This document shows, in pieces, positions 1-7,647 of a stretch of 52,235 bases of DNA. The position numbers were made by a program, and so were the translations under genes. Origin of the DNA: Actinomycetes bacterium (lineage in GTDB: Bacteria; Actinomycetota; Actinomycetes; Nanopelagicales; Nanopelagicaceae). The stretch covers positions 1 to 52,235 of the forward strand of contig JAHEXJ010000007.1 of assembly GCA_023252155.1 (NCBI GenBank), read 5' to 3'. The notes under the pieces are model-generated. The model was given only the letters and a program-made list of their open reading frames with translations, made no database searches and was not told the origin of the DNA. Numbering within the stretch: position 1 is the first letter of the stretch; the number at the start of each line of letters is the position of its first letter.

Positions 1-1
1 A

Positions 2-244
2 GAACTTCAAGGAAAGATGAAATTTGCGTGTTTGTTTATCAGCCACAATTTAGCCGTGGTTGACATTCTGGCCCACCGAATTGCCGTAATGCAGGATGGA
101 CGATTGGTTGAGGTTGGAGACCGCGATCAGATTCTTAATCACCCAAAGGATCCCTACACTCAGCGTTTGTTCGCTGCCGTGCCAGTGCCAGATCCTGCGG
201 AACAGCGGATTCGTAGAGAAGCTCGCCTCGCCGCTAAACAATAG
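2..244 (+). CDS. Oligopeptide/dipeptide ABC transporter ATPase, C-terminal fragment
   Basis: This is the 3' end of a gene that begins before the window; the reading frame is already open at base 2. The visible 80 residues hold the H-loop (FISHNLAVV), the stretch VAVMQDGRLVEVGD-like that follows it, and the C-terminal DPYTQRLFAAVP segment. That last segment is typical of the oligopeptide-transporter ATPases (OppD/OppF, DppD/DppF), which power peptide import at the inner face of the membrane. Walker A, signature and Walker B lie outside the window, so substrate and subunit identity cannot be resolved. The gene ends 43 bases before the stop of the convergent M13 peptidase gene. Confidence 0.85.
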   Translation, partial: ELQGKMKFACLFISHNLAVVDILAHRIAVMQDGRLVEVGDRDQILNHPKDPYTQRLFAAVPVPDPAEQRIRREARLAAKQ

Positions 245-287
245 AAAAGTTCAGGGGAGGTTCTGGGGTCCTTTGGGCAGTTACCTG

Positions 288-2228
288 CTACCAAATTTGT
301 GTTCTATTTTCTGGACTCATATAGAGCGAGTCGCTGCTCTTGACTTCAAAAGCCGCATAGAAGGCATCCATATTTCTGACGACCTGGTTGGTGCGGAACT
401 CAACGGGGGAGTGAGGGTCGCTTGCAATCTGACGACGCAGCGCTTCAGGACGTGTTTTGCCTTGCCACGCTTGCGCCCACGCGTAGAAGAAACGTTGATC
501 TCCGCTTAACGAATCCATTATTGGCGCTGGAGTGCCGTTTAAAGCCAGTTGATAGGCCTTATAGGCGATGGTAAGCCCGCCTAGGTCACCAATGTTCTCT
601 CCTACGGTAAGCGCGCCGTTAACGGTGATATCGGGCGCCTCTTCCGGAGCAAGCGCGTTGTACTGCTCGATAAGAATACGAGCCCGCACCTTGAATTCAT
701 CGCGATCTCCTTGCGTCCACCAATCATTCAAATTTCCGTCGCCGTCGTATTTGGAACCTTGGTCGTCAAATCCGTGACCAATCTCATGTCCGATCACCGC
801 TCCAATCGAGCCGTAATTGGCAGCGTCATCGGCGTCGATATCAAAGAAGGGTGGCTGCAAGATTGCGGCCGGAAAGACGATCTCGTTCATCCCCGGGTTG
901 TAATAGGCGTTGACCGTCTGCGGAGTCATGTACCACTCGGTGCGATCAACGGGTGCTCCGATTTTTGCCAACTCGAAATCTCGAGAGAATTTGGCAACAC
1001 GTGAAGTGTTGCCCATGAGGTCGAGTGGATCAATGACTAGATCTGAGTAGTCGCGCCACTTATCCGGATAGCCGATCTTCGGCGTGAACTTGTCCAACTT
1101 CTCTAGAGCCTTCTCTTTGGTCTCCTGGCTCATCCAATCCAAATTGGAAATGCTGTGACGATAGGCCTCGACGAGATTGCCAACCAACTTCTGCATTGCC
1201 GCCTTTGAGGTGGCCGGAAAATGTTTTTCGACATAAACACGACCGACCGCTTCACCAATGGCGCTTTCGACGACGGAAACTGCTCTCTTCCATCGTTCGC
1301 GAAGTTGTGGGGTGCCATTCAATGTCGTGCCATAAAACGCGAAGTTCTGTTGCACCATCGCATCATGAAGATATGGAGCTGCCCCGCTTATTACTTGCCA
1401 GCGAAGCCATGTCACCCATTCGTCACGGTTGAATTGAGTGAGTAGTTGCCCGACTCCGGTGAAGAATTCTGGTTCGCGAACAATCGTTGTTTCAAAGCCT
1501 AGGTCGGGGATTTCACCAGCCCTGAGCCAGGTGGCCCAATCCAAACCAGGAGAGAGGGCCTCTAGTTCCTGGCGTGTGAATTTGTTGTAAGTAAGAGTTG
1601 CGTCGCGATCTTTAACTTGATCCCAGTGGTAGGTCGCGATTGCCGTTTCTAGCGAAAGAAGTCGAGAAGCTTGAATCGCTCCGTCTTTCATCCCTACTAA
1701 CGCGAACATTTTTTCAGCATGCTCCACAAAAGCGTCGCGGATCGGTTGGTACTGCTCTTCACGGTAGTAAGCCTCGTCGGGAAGGCTCAGACCCCCTTGG
1801 CTCAGATAGATGATGTTGGAAAGAGAGTCCATGTGATCGGTGTAGATCGAGGCCGAAAATAATCCGCCAAATCCGTCGAGTTCGATCTTGCCAAGGACGC
1901 TTAGAAAATCTTGCACGCTGGTCACCGCGTCAACCATTTCGAGATACGGCTTGATTGGGGCGATGCCCAACTCCTCAATGCGGGAGGTGTCCATGAAACT
2001 CGCGTACAGGTCAGAGATTTTCTGGCTCACAATAGATGCGGGGGTGGCCTCGATGATTTCCCGCACCTGGCGTTCTGCCTGCTCGTGAAGTTTGTAGCCC
2101 ACTCCATCCGAAGCGCGATCCGGCGGAATCTCGTGTGTCGCCAGCCACTTGCCATTGAAATGGCGGAATAGGTCGTCTTGAACCCGCACGTTCTGGTCAA
2201 TATAAGAGGTATCTATCCCGCTTTTCAT
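288..2228 (-). CDS. M13 family zinc metallopeptidase (PepO/neprilysin-like)
   Basis: Zinc endopeptidase of family M13, which in bacteria cleaves oligopeptides. From the ATG at 2228 it has 646 residues, close to the family norm. Residues 481-485 are the HEIGH zinc motif inside GHEIGHGFDDQGSKYD, and the third ligand is Glu544 in ENIGDLGG. The substrate-binding NAYYNP motif is near 440 and the conserved RFFYAWAQAW near 580; the chain ends in Ile-Trp as family members do. No signal peptide is visible, so it is probably cytoplasmic, like other actinobacterial M13 enzymes. A TTG eight codons upstream is possible, but the ATG has a GGAA just before it. Divergent from a MarR gene that may control it; the peptide ABC transporter next door fits peptide use. 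Confidence 0.9.
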   Translation of the reverse strand: MKSGIDTSYIDQNVRVQDDLFRHFNGKWLATHEIPPDRASDGVGYKLHEQAERQVREIIEATPASIVSQKISDLYASFMDTSRIEELGIAPIKPYLEMVDAVTSVQDFLSVLGKIELDGFGGLFSASIYTDHMDSLSNIIYLSQGGLSLPDEAYYREEQYQPIRDAFVEHAEKMFALVGMKDGAIQASRLLSLETAIATYHWDQVKDRDATLTYNKFTRQELEALSPGLDWATWLRAGEIPDLGFETTIVREPEFFTGVGQLLTQFNRDEWVTWLRWQVISGAAPYLHDAMVQQNFAFYGTTLNGTPQLRERWKRAVSVVESAIGEAVGRVYVEKHFPATSKAAMQKLVGNLVEAYRHSISNLDWMSQETKEKALEKLDKFTPKIGYPDKWRDYSDLVIDPLDLMGNTSRVAKFSRDFELAKIGAPVDRTEWYMTPQTVNAYYNPGMNEIVFPAAILQPPFFDIDADDAANYGSIGAVIGHEIGHGFDDQGSKYDGDGNLNDWWTQGDRDEFKVRARILIEQYNALAPEEAPDITVNGALTVGENIGDLGGLTIAYKAYQLALNGTPAPIMDSLSGDQRFFYAWAQAWQGKTRPEALRRQIASDPHSPVEFRTNQVVRNMDAFYAAFEVKSSDSLYMSPENRTQIW

Positions 2229-2267
2229 CAATTTCCAATCTTCTTCAGACAATATGGGGTCAAAACT

Positions 2268-2296
2268 AGTTGAACTTTCAACTTATCGCGTACAAT
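2268..2296 (+). promoter_or_regulatory. Palindromic operator and promoter of the marR gene
   Basis: A perfect 7-bp inverted repeat, AGTTGAA-ct-TTCAACT (2268-2283), covers the likely -35 region (TTGAAC, 2270-2275). A -10 hexamer TACAAT lies at 2291-2296, six bases before the ATG at 2303, so the transcript is probably leaderless. The size and position fit a MarR dimer site for autoregulation. It could also affect the peptidase gene, whose start is 40 bases away on the other strand. Binding is inferred. Confidence 0.5.
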
Positions 2297-2302
2297 ACGG
2301 TC

Positions 2303-2794
2303 ATGGCACAAAACGCTACCTCACAAGCCCCAAAGTGGCTTAATCCCACCGAGATGAAGGCTTGGCGTAAATATATTGTCTCGAGCCGAGGTTTGCTGGA
2401 GGCCCTAGACCTTGACCTTGCCGACCATGACCTTTCAATGGCCGATTATGAAATCTTGGCCCAACTTAGCGAGGCTCCAGACCGACGAATGAGAATGAGC
2501 GAATTGGCCGAAGTAGCGATGCTCTCTCGTTCTCGGCTTTCTCATCGAATGAAGGTCATGGAAACGGCTGGGTGGATAAAGCGAGAATCGTGCCCGAGTG
2601 ATAAACGCGGCAGTTTTGCCGTGATGACCGCAAAAGGTTGGAAGGCCATAGTCGCTGCAGCCCCAGATCATGTCGAAAGTGTTCGCAACCGTTTTATCGA
2701 CCATTTATCCAAGGCCGACCAAGTTGCCCTTGCCACGATATTTGAGAAAGTGGGCAATGCCCTAAGGAAAGAGTCGTGCAATCTGGAGAAGTGA
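2303..2794 (+). CDS. MarR family transcriptional regulator
   Basis: Winged-helix regulator of 163 residues, the usual MarR size. The DNA-binding part is clear: the segment DYEILAQLSEAPDRRMRMSE leads into ELAEVAMLSRSRLSHRMKVM (recognition helix) and then the wing GWIKRESCPSDKRGSFAVMT. The C-terminal helices form the dimerisation region. The ATG at 2303 is chosen because a TACAAT hexamer ends six bases upstream, the leaderless spacing repeated across this window; a TTG at 2270 in frame would sit inside the operator. The ligand is unknown. The divergent M13 peptidase is the obvious candidate target, as MarR proteins often control the gene next door. A bidirectional terminator follows 28 bases after the stop. 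Confidence 0.9.
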   Translation: MAQNATSQAPKWLNPTEMKAWRKYIVSSRGLLEALDLDLADHDLSMADYEILAQLSEAPDRRMRMSELAEVAMLSRSRLSHRMKVMETAGWIKRESCPSDKRGSFAVMTAKGWKAIVAAAPDHVESVRNRFIDHLSKADQVALATIFEKVGNALRKESCNLEK

Positions 2795-2822
2795 TCGCTC
2801 TGTAATTAGTCTGGAGAATAAA

Positions 2823-2854
2823 AAAAGACCCGCCACTTTCGTGGCGGGTCTTTT
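2823..2854. terminator. Bidirectional rho-independent terminator
   Basis: A perfect 14-bp stem (AAAAGACCCGCCAC, loop TTTC, GTGGCGGGTCTTTT) has a T tract on either strand. It lies between the convergent marR and histone-like genes and should end both transcripts. Confidence 0.93.
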
Positions 2855-2862
2855 CAATGTCG

Positions 2863-3291
2863 TTACTTGGCAACTACTGCCTTCTTGCGACGACGCTTTT
2901 TTGGTGCAGCTGCAGGAGCAGCAACAGCCTTCTTAGCGGCGGCCTTCTTGCGGCGCTTGGGTGCTGCCTTTTTGGCAACAGCCTTCTTAGCGGCCTTCTT
3001 GCGCTTTGGTGCTGCCTTTTTGGCAACAGCCTTCTTAGCGGCCTTCTTGCGCTTTGGTGCTGCTTTCTTAGCAGCGGCCTTCTTGCGCTTTGGTGCTGCC
3101 TTTTTGGCAACAGCCTTCTTAGCGGCCTTCTTGCGCTTTGGTGCTGCCTTCTTAACGGCGGCCTTCTTGCGCTTTGGAGCCACTGCCTTCTTAGCAGCGG
3201 CCTTCTTGCGACGCTTTGGCGCTACTGCTTTAGCAGCGGCCTTCTTGCGCTTTGGAGCAGATTTCTTAGCTGCAGCCACGTACTTCTCCAA
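2863..3291 (-). CDS. Lys/Ala-rich histone H1-like DNA-binding protein
   Basis: A 142-residue protein made almost entirely of Lys, Ala, Arg, Pro and Val. It is arranged as imperfect 16-residue repeats around KKAAPKRKKAAKKAVA. It resembles the basic tails of actinobacterial HU proteins and histone H1-like (Hc1/AlgP-type) proteins, so nonspecific DNA or RNA compaction is the likely role. There is no folded HU domain in front: the frame is closed by a TGA six codons before the TTG chosen as start. That TTG is the only usual start codon between the stop and the repeats, and the ribosome site is weak. A hidden N-terminal extension by frameshift cannot be excluded. The gene ends nine bases before a strong bidirectional terminator. 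Confidence 0.75.
   Translation of the reverse strand: MEKYVAAAKKSAPKRKKAAAKAVAPKRRKKAAAKKAVAPKRKKAAVKKAAPKRKKAAKKAVAKKAAPKRKKAAAKKAAPKRKKAAKKAVAKKAAPKRKKAAKKAVAKKAAPKRRKKAAAKKAVAAPAAAPKKRRRKKAVVAK
2961..3188. repeat. 48-bp coding repeats in the histone-like gene
   Basis: Near-identical 48-bp units begin at 2961, 3009, 3057, 3093 (after a 36-bp short unit) and 3141. Each encodes one basic 16-residue module on the minus strand. Lengths are multiples of 12 bases, so gain or loss of units keeps the frame. Copy number may vary between strains. Confidence 0.8.
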
Positions 3292-3464
3292 TCGGAATGG
3301 TCCGATCCGTCACCGGACCTGTTCATGGATAAGCGTGTCAGTAATTGGTGAACAATGCCAGCATTGTGTGACAAATATTTGAGTGCGTGTCGCGAAATAG
3401 TTTTTGACCAAATCTGTGCTGTCGTGAAAAAAATTACGGCTTCCAAAACAAAAATGTTGAAGAA

Positions 3465-4637
3465 CTAGGTATTGGATTTCCGAATTCTTCGTTGTTCGAC
3501 GGCGAACTCGTTGGTCTCGACATCGTATTTGCGAAGTTTGGGGAGAAAACTGGCCAGTACGATGACAGCAATTACGCATATAACTCCGCCAGAAGTTACT
3601 GAAATGGACAATGAAGTAACCGATGCGATTGTTGCTGCCCGAAGTTGGCCCGCAAGAGGACCAATTGAGTAGGAAAGCAGTTCGATTCCGGCCAAACGCC
3701 CACGAAGTTCGTCTGGAATGGTCTGGTTCCAGATCGCAGATCGAAACAAACCGCTGATCATGTCAGCGGCACCGGCAATGGCGATTCCCAACCCATCCGC
3801 TGGTAACTGTGACGAAGAAGGCACCGACAACTCCGGCGGAATAGAGGAAGCCAAGTGCCCATGGCGCGTGAAGTTGATCTGCCCAAAATGGAAAGAGCGA
3901 ACTTGGCATTGCAAAAAACATGGCGGCAAGATCAATCAGGTAGGTGCCAAGCAAATCCTGTCGGCTCATTGCGTATCGAAGGCCCTCAAATAGGCCTGCC
4001 AGAGATGGCTTTTCTTGCTTTCCAGAAGGTGGTACCGATCCAACTCGCGAAAGAAACATTAACGAGATAACAAAAGAGATTATGTCGACGGTAAATCCTG
4101 CCGAAACACTGGAGGTTGAAATAATCACACCACCGATGGTGGGTCCGATGATGACACCAAATTGATAGCGAAGACTCATGAGAGCGCTTGCTGATGGGAG
4201 ATCGTCATGACCGACGATCCTTGGCAAAATCGCCCCGGCACTGGGTCGTTGCAATCCGTCCACCGCCGCGAATAAACCGGTGACTACATAGATGAGTAAC
4301 AAACTGGGATGGCTCTGGAGCGAGTTCACGAGAAGGATTGCCGTCAAGGTCATGAGGCCCGCTTCGGTTGCCCAGAGCATCTTCTTGCGGTCGACGGCAT
4401 CGGCGAGCACTCCGCCTAGAGACCAAAAACGATCAGGGGTGCCAATTCAACGGCGCCGCTAAGTCCCACCGCGAGGTAGGAGTGGGTCATGTTCTTTATC
4501 TGGAAAGGAATCGCGACATAGGTGATCATGGATCCGAGGTAGGAGACAACCCCTGAAGCCCAGAGATTTCGAAAATTTTTGTAATTCTTCAGGGGAGTTA
4601 TATCAATGGTGAACTTATTGATGAACTTTGACACCAT
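3465..4637 (-). pseudogene. MFS exporter (enterobactin-exporter-like), disrupted
   Basis: Remains of a major facilitator superfamily transporter with good similarity along its length. Part one (4637 to about 4416) starts at an ATG that overlaps the panB stop as ATGA and ends in LAPLIVFGL followed by TAG. The next frame continues at once with LADAVDRKKMLWATEAG, so a single-base loss explains the break. A second frame change near 3770-3800 joins TSGW to GLGIAIAGAADM. There, about 25 residues normally present in the family also seem to be missing. The last part (RSAIWNQTIPDELRGRLAGI, then YSIGPLAGQ) is typical. Two separate lesions plus a deletion argue for decay rather than a read error. It probably was an efflux pump co-transcribed with panB. 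Confidence 0.8.
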
Positions 4638-5461
4638 CAGTGAAAGGTTTGCTCGGGTCCGGGAAATATCCCGTTTCGGACATCCTCGGCCCACTCTTTC
4701 GTGCCGTCGAGGATTTCTAACCGGAGGTTTCGGTATGCCTTAGCCAGCTTCGGCGGATTCTTCGTCAGACCCATCAAGTCGGTCCACACCAAAACTTGGG
4801 CGTCGCACGTATTTCCTGCCCCGATTCCAATAGTGGGGATAGTCAATGAGTCGGTGATCCGCTTGGCTAATTCGGTCGGAACCAATTCGAGGACGATGGA
4901 GAAAGCGCCCGCGTCCTGCAATGCCAGAGCCGCATTGAGCATTGCGTCGCCATCATCGCGACCTTGGACCCGATATCCACTTAGTTGGTGAATCGATTGA
5001 GGAGTCAGTCCCAAATGTCCCATGACGGGGATTCCAGACGAGGTAAGTTTTCGAACTTGATCAATTTGCGCTCCTTCAAGTTTGACGGCGTGCGCGCCAG
5101 CTTCTTTGAAGAACCGAATTGAGGTCGCAAGTGCTTGATCTGCCGATGCTTCGTAGGATCCAAAGGGCAGATCCGCAACGACCATGGCTCGGTGAGAACT
5201 TCGCACAACAGCGCGCACCAAAGGCACCATTTCATCTACCGTGACGGGGATCGTGTTCTCCTCGCCAAGAAAATTGTTTCCCGCGCTGTCGCCAACTAAA
5301 AGGACAGGGATGCCTGCTTCATCAAATATTCCGGCGGTCATCTGCTCGTAGGACGTGAGCATCGCCCACTTTTCCCCCCGCGTTTTCGCCTGCATGAGGT
5401 CGCGGATAGTTACCCGACGATGAGTAGCGCCGCCGTAAAGGGATTGGGATTGTTCGGACAT
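4637..5461 (-). CDS. panB: 3-methyl-2-oxobutanoate hydroxymethyltransferase
   Basis: First enzyme of pantothenate synthesis: it transfers a hydroxymethyl group from methylene-tetrahydrofolate to ketoisovalerate, giving ketopantoate. The 274-residue chain shows the family blocks: TSYEQMTAGIFDEAGIPVLLVGDSAG near the N terminus, then DLPFGSYEAS, AVKLEG, PVMGHLGLTPQS and the TIGIGAG loop. The ATG at 5461 is preferred over an upstream start because AGGAGGT lies seven bases before it. Its stop overlaps the ATG of the broken MFS gene. The pathway's other genes are not in the window. Confidence 0.95.
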   Translation of the reverse strand: MSEQSQSLYGGATHRRVTIRDLMQAKTRGEKWAMLTSYEQMTAGIFDEAGIPVLLVGDSAGNNFLGEENTIPVTVDEMVPLVRAVVRSSHRAMVVADLPFGSYEASADQALATSIRFFKEAGAHAVKLEGAQIDQVRKLTSSGIPVMGHLGLTPQSIHQLSGYRVQGRDDGDAMLNAALALQDAGAFSIVLELVPTELAKRITDSLTIPTIGIGAGNTCDAQVLVWTDLMGLTKNPPKLAKAYRNLRLEILDGTKEWAEDVRNGIFPGPEQTFH

Positions 5462-5552
5462 GAAAAGACCTCCTACCTCAAGGCCTGCCAATCAGGTCCC
5501 TGGGAACTCTGGGTACATTATCGCTACTTAAACCTGCCCACGGAAGAACGGG

Positions 5553-5663
5553 CTCGAGATTAAAAGAAAGAGCACAATCTCTTCGCATCGACCCTCACCC
5601 CGACTCATAGAGGGTCGAACTCGAGATTAAAAGCAAGACCACAATCTCTTCGTTTCGACCCTC
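5553..5663. repeat. Two 44-bp direct repeats with internal hairpins
   Basis: Copies at 5553-5596 and 5620-5663 differ at only four or five positions and sit between the divergent panB and nadE genes. Each copy contains GAGATT and AATCTC, which could pair across a 14-base loop, and ends in TCGACCCTC. The spacer holds GAGGGTCGA (5610-5618), complementary to both of those ends, so alternative stems are possible. No protein or known RNA family is recognised. The repeat may be an operator pair or a small intergenic repeat. Confidence 0.7.
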
Positions 5664-5708
5664 TCTTCGCCTCATTCGCATAATCGTTGACCCTTGTAGG
5701 CTGGTTCA

Positions 5709-7430
5709 ATGTTGGCCCCACTGCGTTTAGCCCTCGCCCAGATCAATCCGACAGTGGGGGATCTTGCTGGCAATTGTGAACTAATTGCGCAATCGGTGGT
5801 TAAGGCGGCGGAAGAGGGCGCTCACTTAGTTGTATTTCCAGAGATGGTTGTAACTGGATATCCCGTAGAGGATCTTGCTTTGCGACCAAGTTTTCGCCAG
5901 GCCAGCAAGAAGGCGTTGAGAGATTTAGCCAAACGCGTATTCGATGACGGCTACGGCGATTTGGTGTTGGTCGTGGGCTACTTGGATGAGGCAGAAGATT
6001 TCGTAAATCGCTTGGGTCAGCCCCTGGGAGCTCCTCAAAATGCTGTGGCCATCATTCACGAGGGTGAGATCAAAGCCAGATACGTAAAGCACCATCTGCC
6101 AAATTATGGAGTCTTCGATGAATTTCGGAATTTCGTTCCGGGGGATTCTTCCTTGGTAGTGCGCGTCCACGGTGTCGACGTGGGAGTGGCTATCTGCGAA
6201 GACATCTGGCAAGAAGGCGGAACCGTCGCCGAACTCGCCTTGAGAAAACCAGGACTCGTCGTTGTTCCAAACGGAAGCCCGTACGAGCGAAACAAAGACG
6301 ATGTTCGCCTGGCACTTGTCAGACAACGAGCCGCAGGAATGCACGCACCGATTGTTTATGTGAACATGACTGGCGGGCAAGATGATCTTGTCTTCGACGG
6401 CGACACGATCGTGGTCGATGGCGACGCCAACCTGATTGCGAGAGCTCCGCAATTTGAAGATTGCTTGCTTTATGTAGATCTCGAACTTGAAGTGGGGAGT
6501 TCCAACCCCGATCTGGTCATTCACGAAAAGACTCTGCCCCCTTTCCCTATCCGTGAAAGCCACATTGCACCTCGATTAGATGATCTTGCCGAAGTATGGA
6601 ATGCCCTCGTTGTGGGGGTGCGCGATTACATATCCAAGAATAATTTCAAGACCGTCGTCGTCGCGATTTCAGGTGGCATTGATTCGGCCCTTGTCGCGGC
6701 AATTGCGGTCGACGCCCTCGGCGCGGATCGCGTCTATGGGCTGTCTTTGCCTACTAAATATTCATCCGACCATTCCATATCCGATGCCGAAGAATTGGCT
6801 GCCAATACGGGGCTGCATTATCGAGTCATTGAGATTGAACCAATCGTGGCCTCTTTCCTTAAGTCGATTCATCTTGAAGGGATCGCCCAAGAAAATCTTC
6901 AAGCCCGAGTCAGGGGGGTGACGTTGATGGGGATTTCTAACCAAGAGGGACATCTTGTTCTGGCAACGGGAAACAAGAGTGAACTAGCAGTTGGTTACTC
7001 AACGCTCTACGGCGATGCTGTCGGGGCTTTTGCGCCGATCAAAGATATCTACAAGACCGATGTTTGGGCGTTATCGAATTGGCGCAACGAGCAAGCGCGG
7101 ATTCGAGGTGAAGTAGCGCCGATTCCAGCTGGATCGATTACTAAGGAGCCCAGCGCTGAACTTAGACCCGGCCAGAAGGATTCAGATTCTTTGCCTGAAT
7201 ATCATCTCTTGGATGAAGTTCTCCTTCGATATGTTGAAGGAGATGAAGGCGGAGCGGCGCTAATAGCATCAGGTCTAGATGCCTCTCTAGTGAAAAGAGT
7301 GATCACTATGGTGGATCGAGCCGAATACAAAAGGCGGCAATATCCGCCAGGGACGAAGGTTTCTCCGCGTGCATTTGGCAAAGATCGACGCCTTCCTATT
7401 ACTTCACGTTGGAATGAAGGCTCACATTAG
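5709..7430 (+). CDS. nadE: Glutamine-dependent NAD+ synthetase
   Basis: Makes NAD+ from nicotinate adenine dinucleotide, ATP and ammonia taken from glutamine. The 573 residues form two domains. Residues 1 to about 275 are a nitrilase-type glutaminase with the triad Glu45 (FPEMVVTGYP), Lys127 (YVKHHLPNYG) and Cys163 (AICEDIWQ). The C-terminal synthetase has the ATP-binding loop SGGIDS at 321-326 and LATGNKSELAVGYSTLYGD further on. The ATG is leaderless: TAGGCT at 5697-5702 ends six bases before it. The gene is monocistronic and divergent from panB, so two cofactor pathways share the 247-base repeat-bearing gap. Confidence 0.96.
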   Translation: MLAPLRLALAQINPTVGDLAGNCELIAQSVVKAAEEGAHLVVFPEMVVTGYPVEDLALRPSFRQASKKALRDLAKRVFDDGYGDLVLVVGYLDEAEDFVNRLGQPLGAPQNAVAIIHEGEIKARYVKHHLPNYGVFDEFRNFVPGDSSLVVRVHGVDVGVAICEDIWQEGGTVAELALRKPGLVVVPNGSPYERNKDDVRLALVRQRAAGMHAPIVYVNMTGGQDDLVFDGDTIVVDGDANLIARAPQFEDCLLYVDLELEVGSSNPDLVIHEKTLPPFPIRESHIAPRLDDLAEVWNALVVGVRDYISKNNFKTVVVAISGGIDSALVAAIAVDALGADRVYGLSLPTKYSSDHSISDAEELAANTGLHYRVIEIEPIVASFLKSIHLEGIAQENLQARVRGVTLMGISNQEGHLVLATGNKSELAVGYSTLYGDAVGAFAPIKDIYKTDVWALSNWRNEQARIRGEVAPIPAGSITKEPSAELRPGQKDSDSLPEYHLLDEVLLRYVEGDEGGAALIASGLDASLVKRVITMVDRAEYKRRQYPPGTKVSPRAFGKDRRLPITSRWNEGSH

Positions 7431-7470
7431 TTGCGAGTAGTTCGCATTTAGTTCTTTTGAATTCGATTGC

Positions 7471-7476
7471 TACCAT
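7471..7476 (+). promoter_or_regulatory. -10 hexamer of the cysK leader transcript
   Basis: TACCAT ends six bases before the ATG of the leader ORF at 7483, the same spacing as at the other leaderless genes here. No clear -35 is seen. Confidence 0.5.
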
Positions 7477-7482
7477 TGACCC

Positions 7483-7566
7483 ATGCTAGAAATCAATGAC
7501 TGGTTATTCACGCGTCGTCGTGTCATTGATTTCGGTCGCGCCTGCACTAGCGCATGCCGTAGCTAA
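7483..7566 (+). CDS. Putative cysteine-responsive leader peptide of cysK-cysE
   Basis: A 27-residue ORF starting at a probably leaderless ATG and ending in RRRVIDFGRACTSACRS. The pattern of arginines, then I-D-[FL]-x-R, then two cysteines near the stop matches the short leader peptides found upstream of sulfur and cysteine genes in actinobacteria. In those, ribosome stalling at Cys codons controls the genes downstream. The ORF contains the inverted repeat AAATCAATGAC / GTCATTGATTT (7490-7500 and 7522-7532). A second one, CTAAAAACT / AGTTTTTAG (7563-7571 and 7582-7590), straddles its stop. Ribosome position at the two TGC codons could switch these stems. The function is inferred from pattern and context. 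Confidence 0.65.
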   Translation: MLEINDWLFTRRRVIDFGRACTSACRS

Positions 7567-7590
7567 AAACTGCATCACAAAAGTTTTTAG
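7563..7590 (+). promoter_or_regulatory. Hairpin at the end of the cysK leader ORF
   Basis: A 9-bp stem CTAAAAACT / AGTTTTTAG with a 10-base loop begins within the leader ORF stop region and ends 57 bases before cysK. A translating ribosome at the Cys codons would cover its left arm, so it is a plausible switch element. It lacks the GC-rich stem of a classical terminator. Confidence 0.4.
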
Positions 7591-7647
7591 TTCTGCAAGC
7601 CCCAGGCCACCCGAAGCAATAGCCAAATACATTACATTGGAGAAAAA

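Noticed and set aside
2961-3188. Repeats as a CRISPR array
   Set aside because: The units are tandem coding repeats without spacers, and there are no cas genes; the 44-bp pair at 5553 also has just two copies.
2857-3382. Long forward frames rich in Leu/Ala/Phe across the histone-like gene
   Set aside because: They are mirror images of the repetitive basic coding repeats on the minus strand; their composition follows from that repeat.
5925-6563. 212-codon minus-strand frame inside nadE
   Set aside because: nadE has intact domains and active residues over the same bases; the opposite frame has no family pattern or ribosome site.
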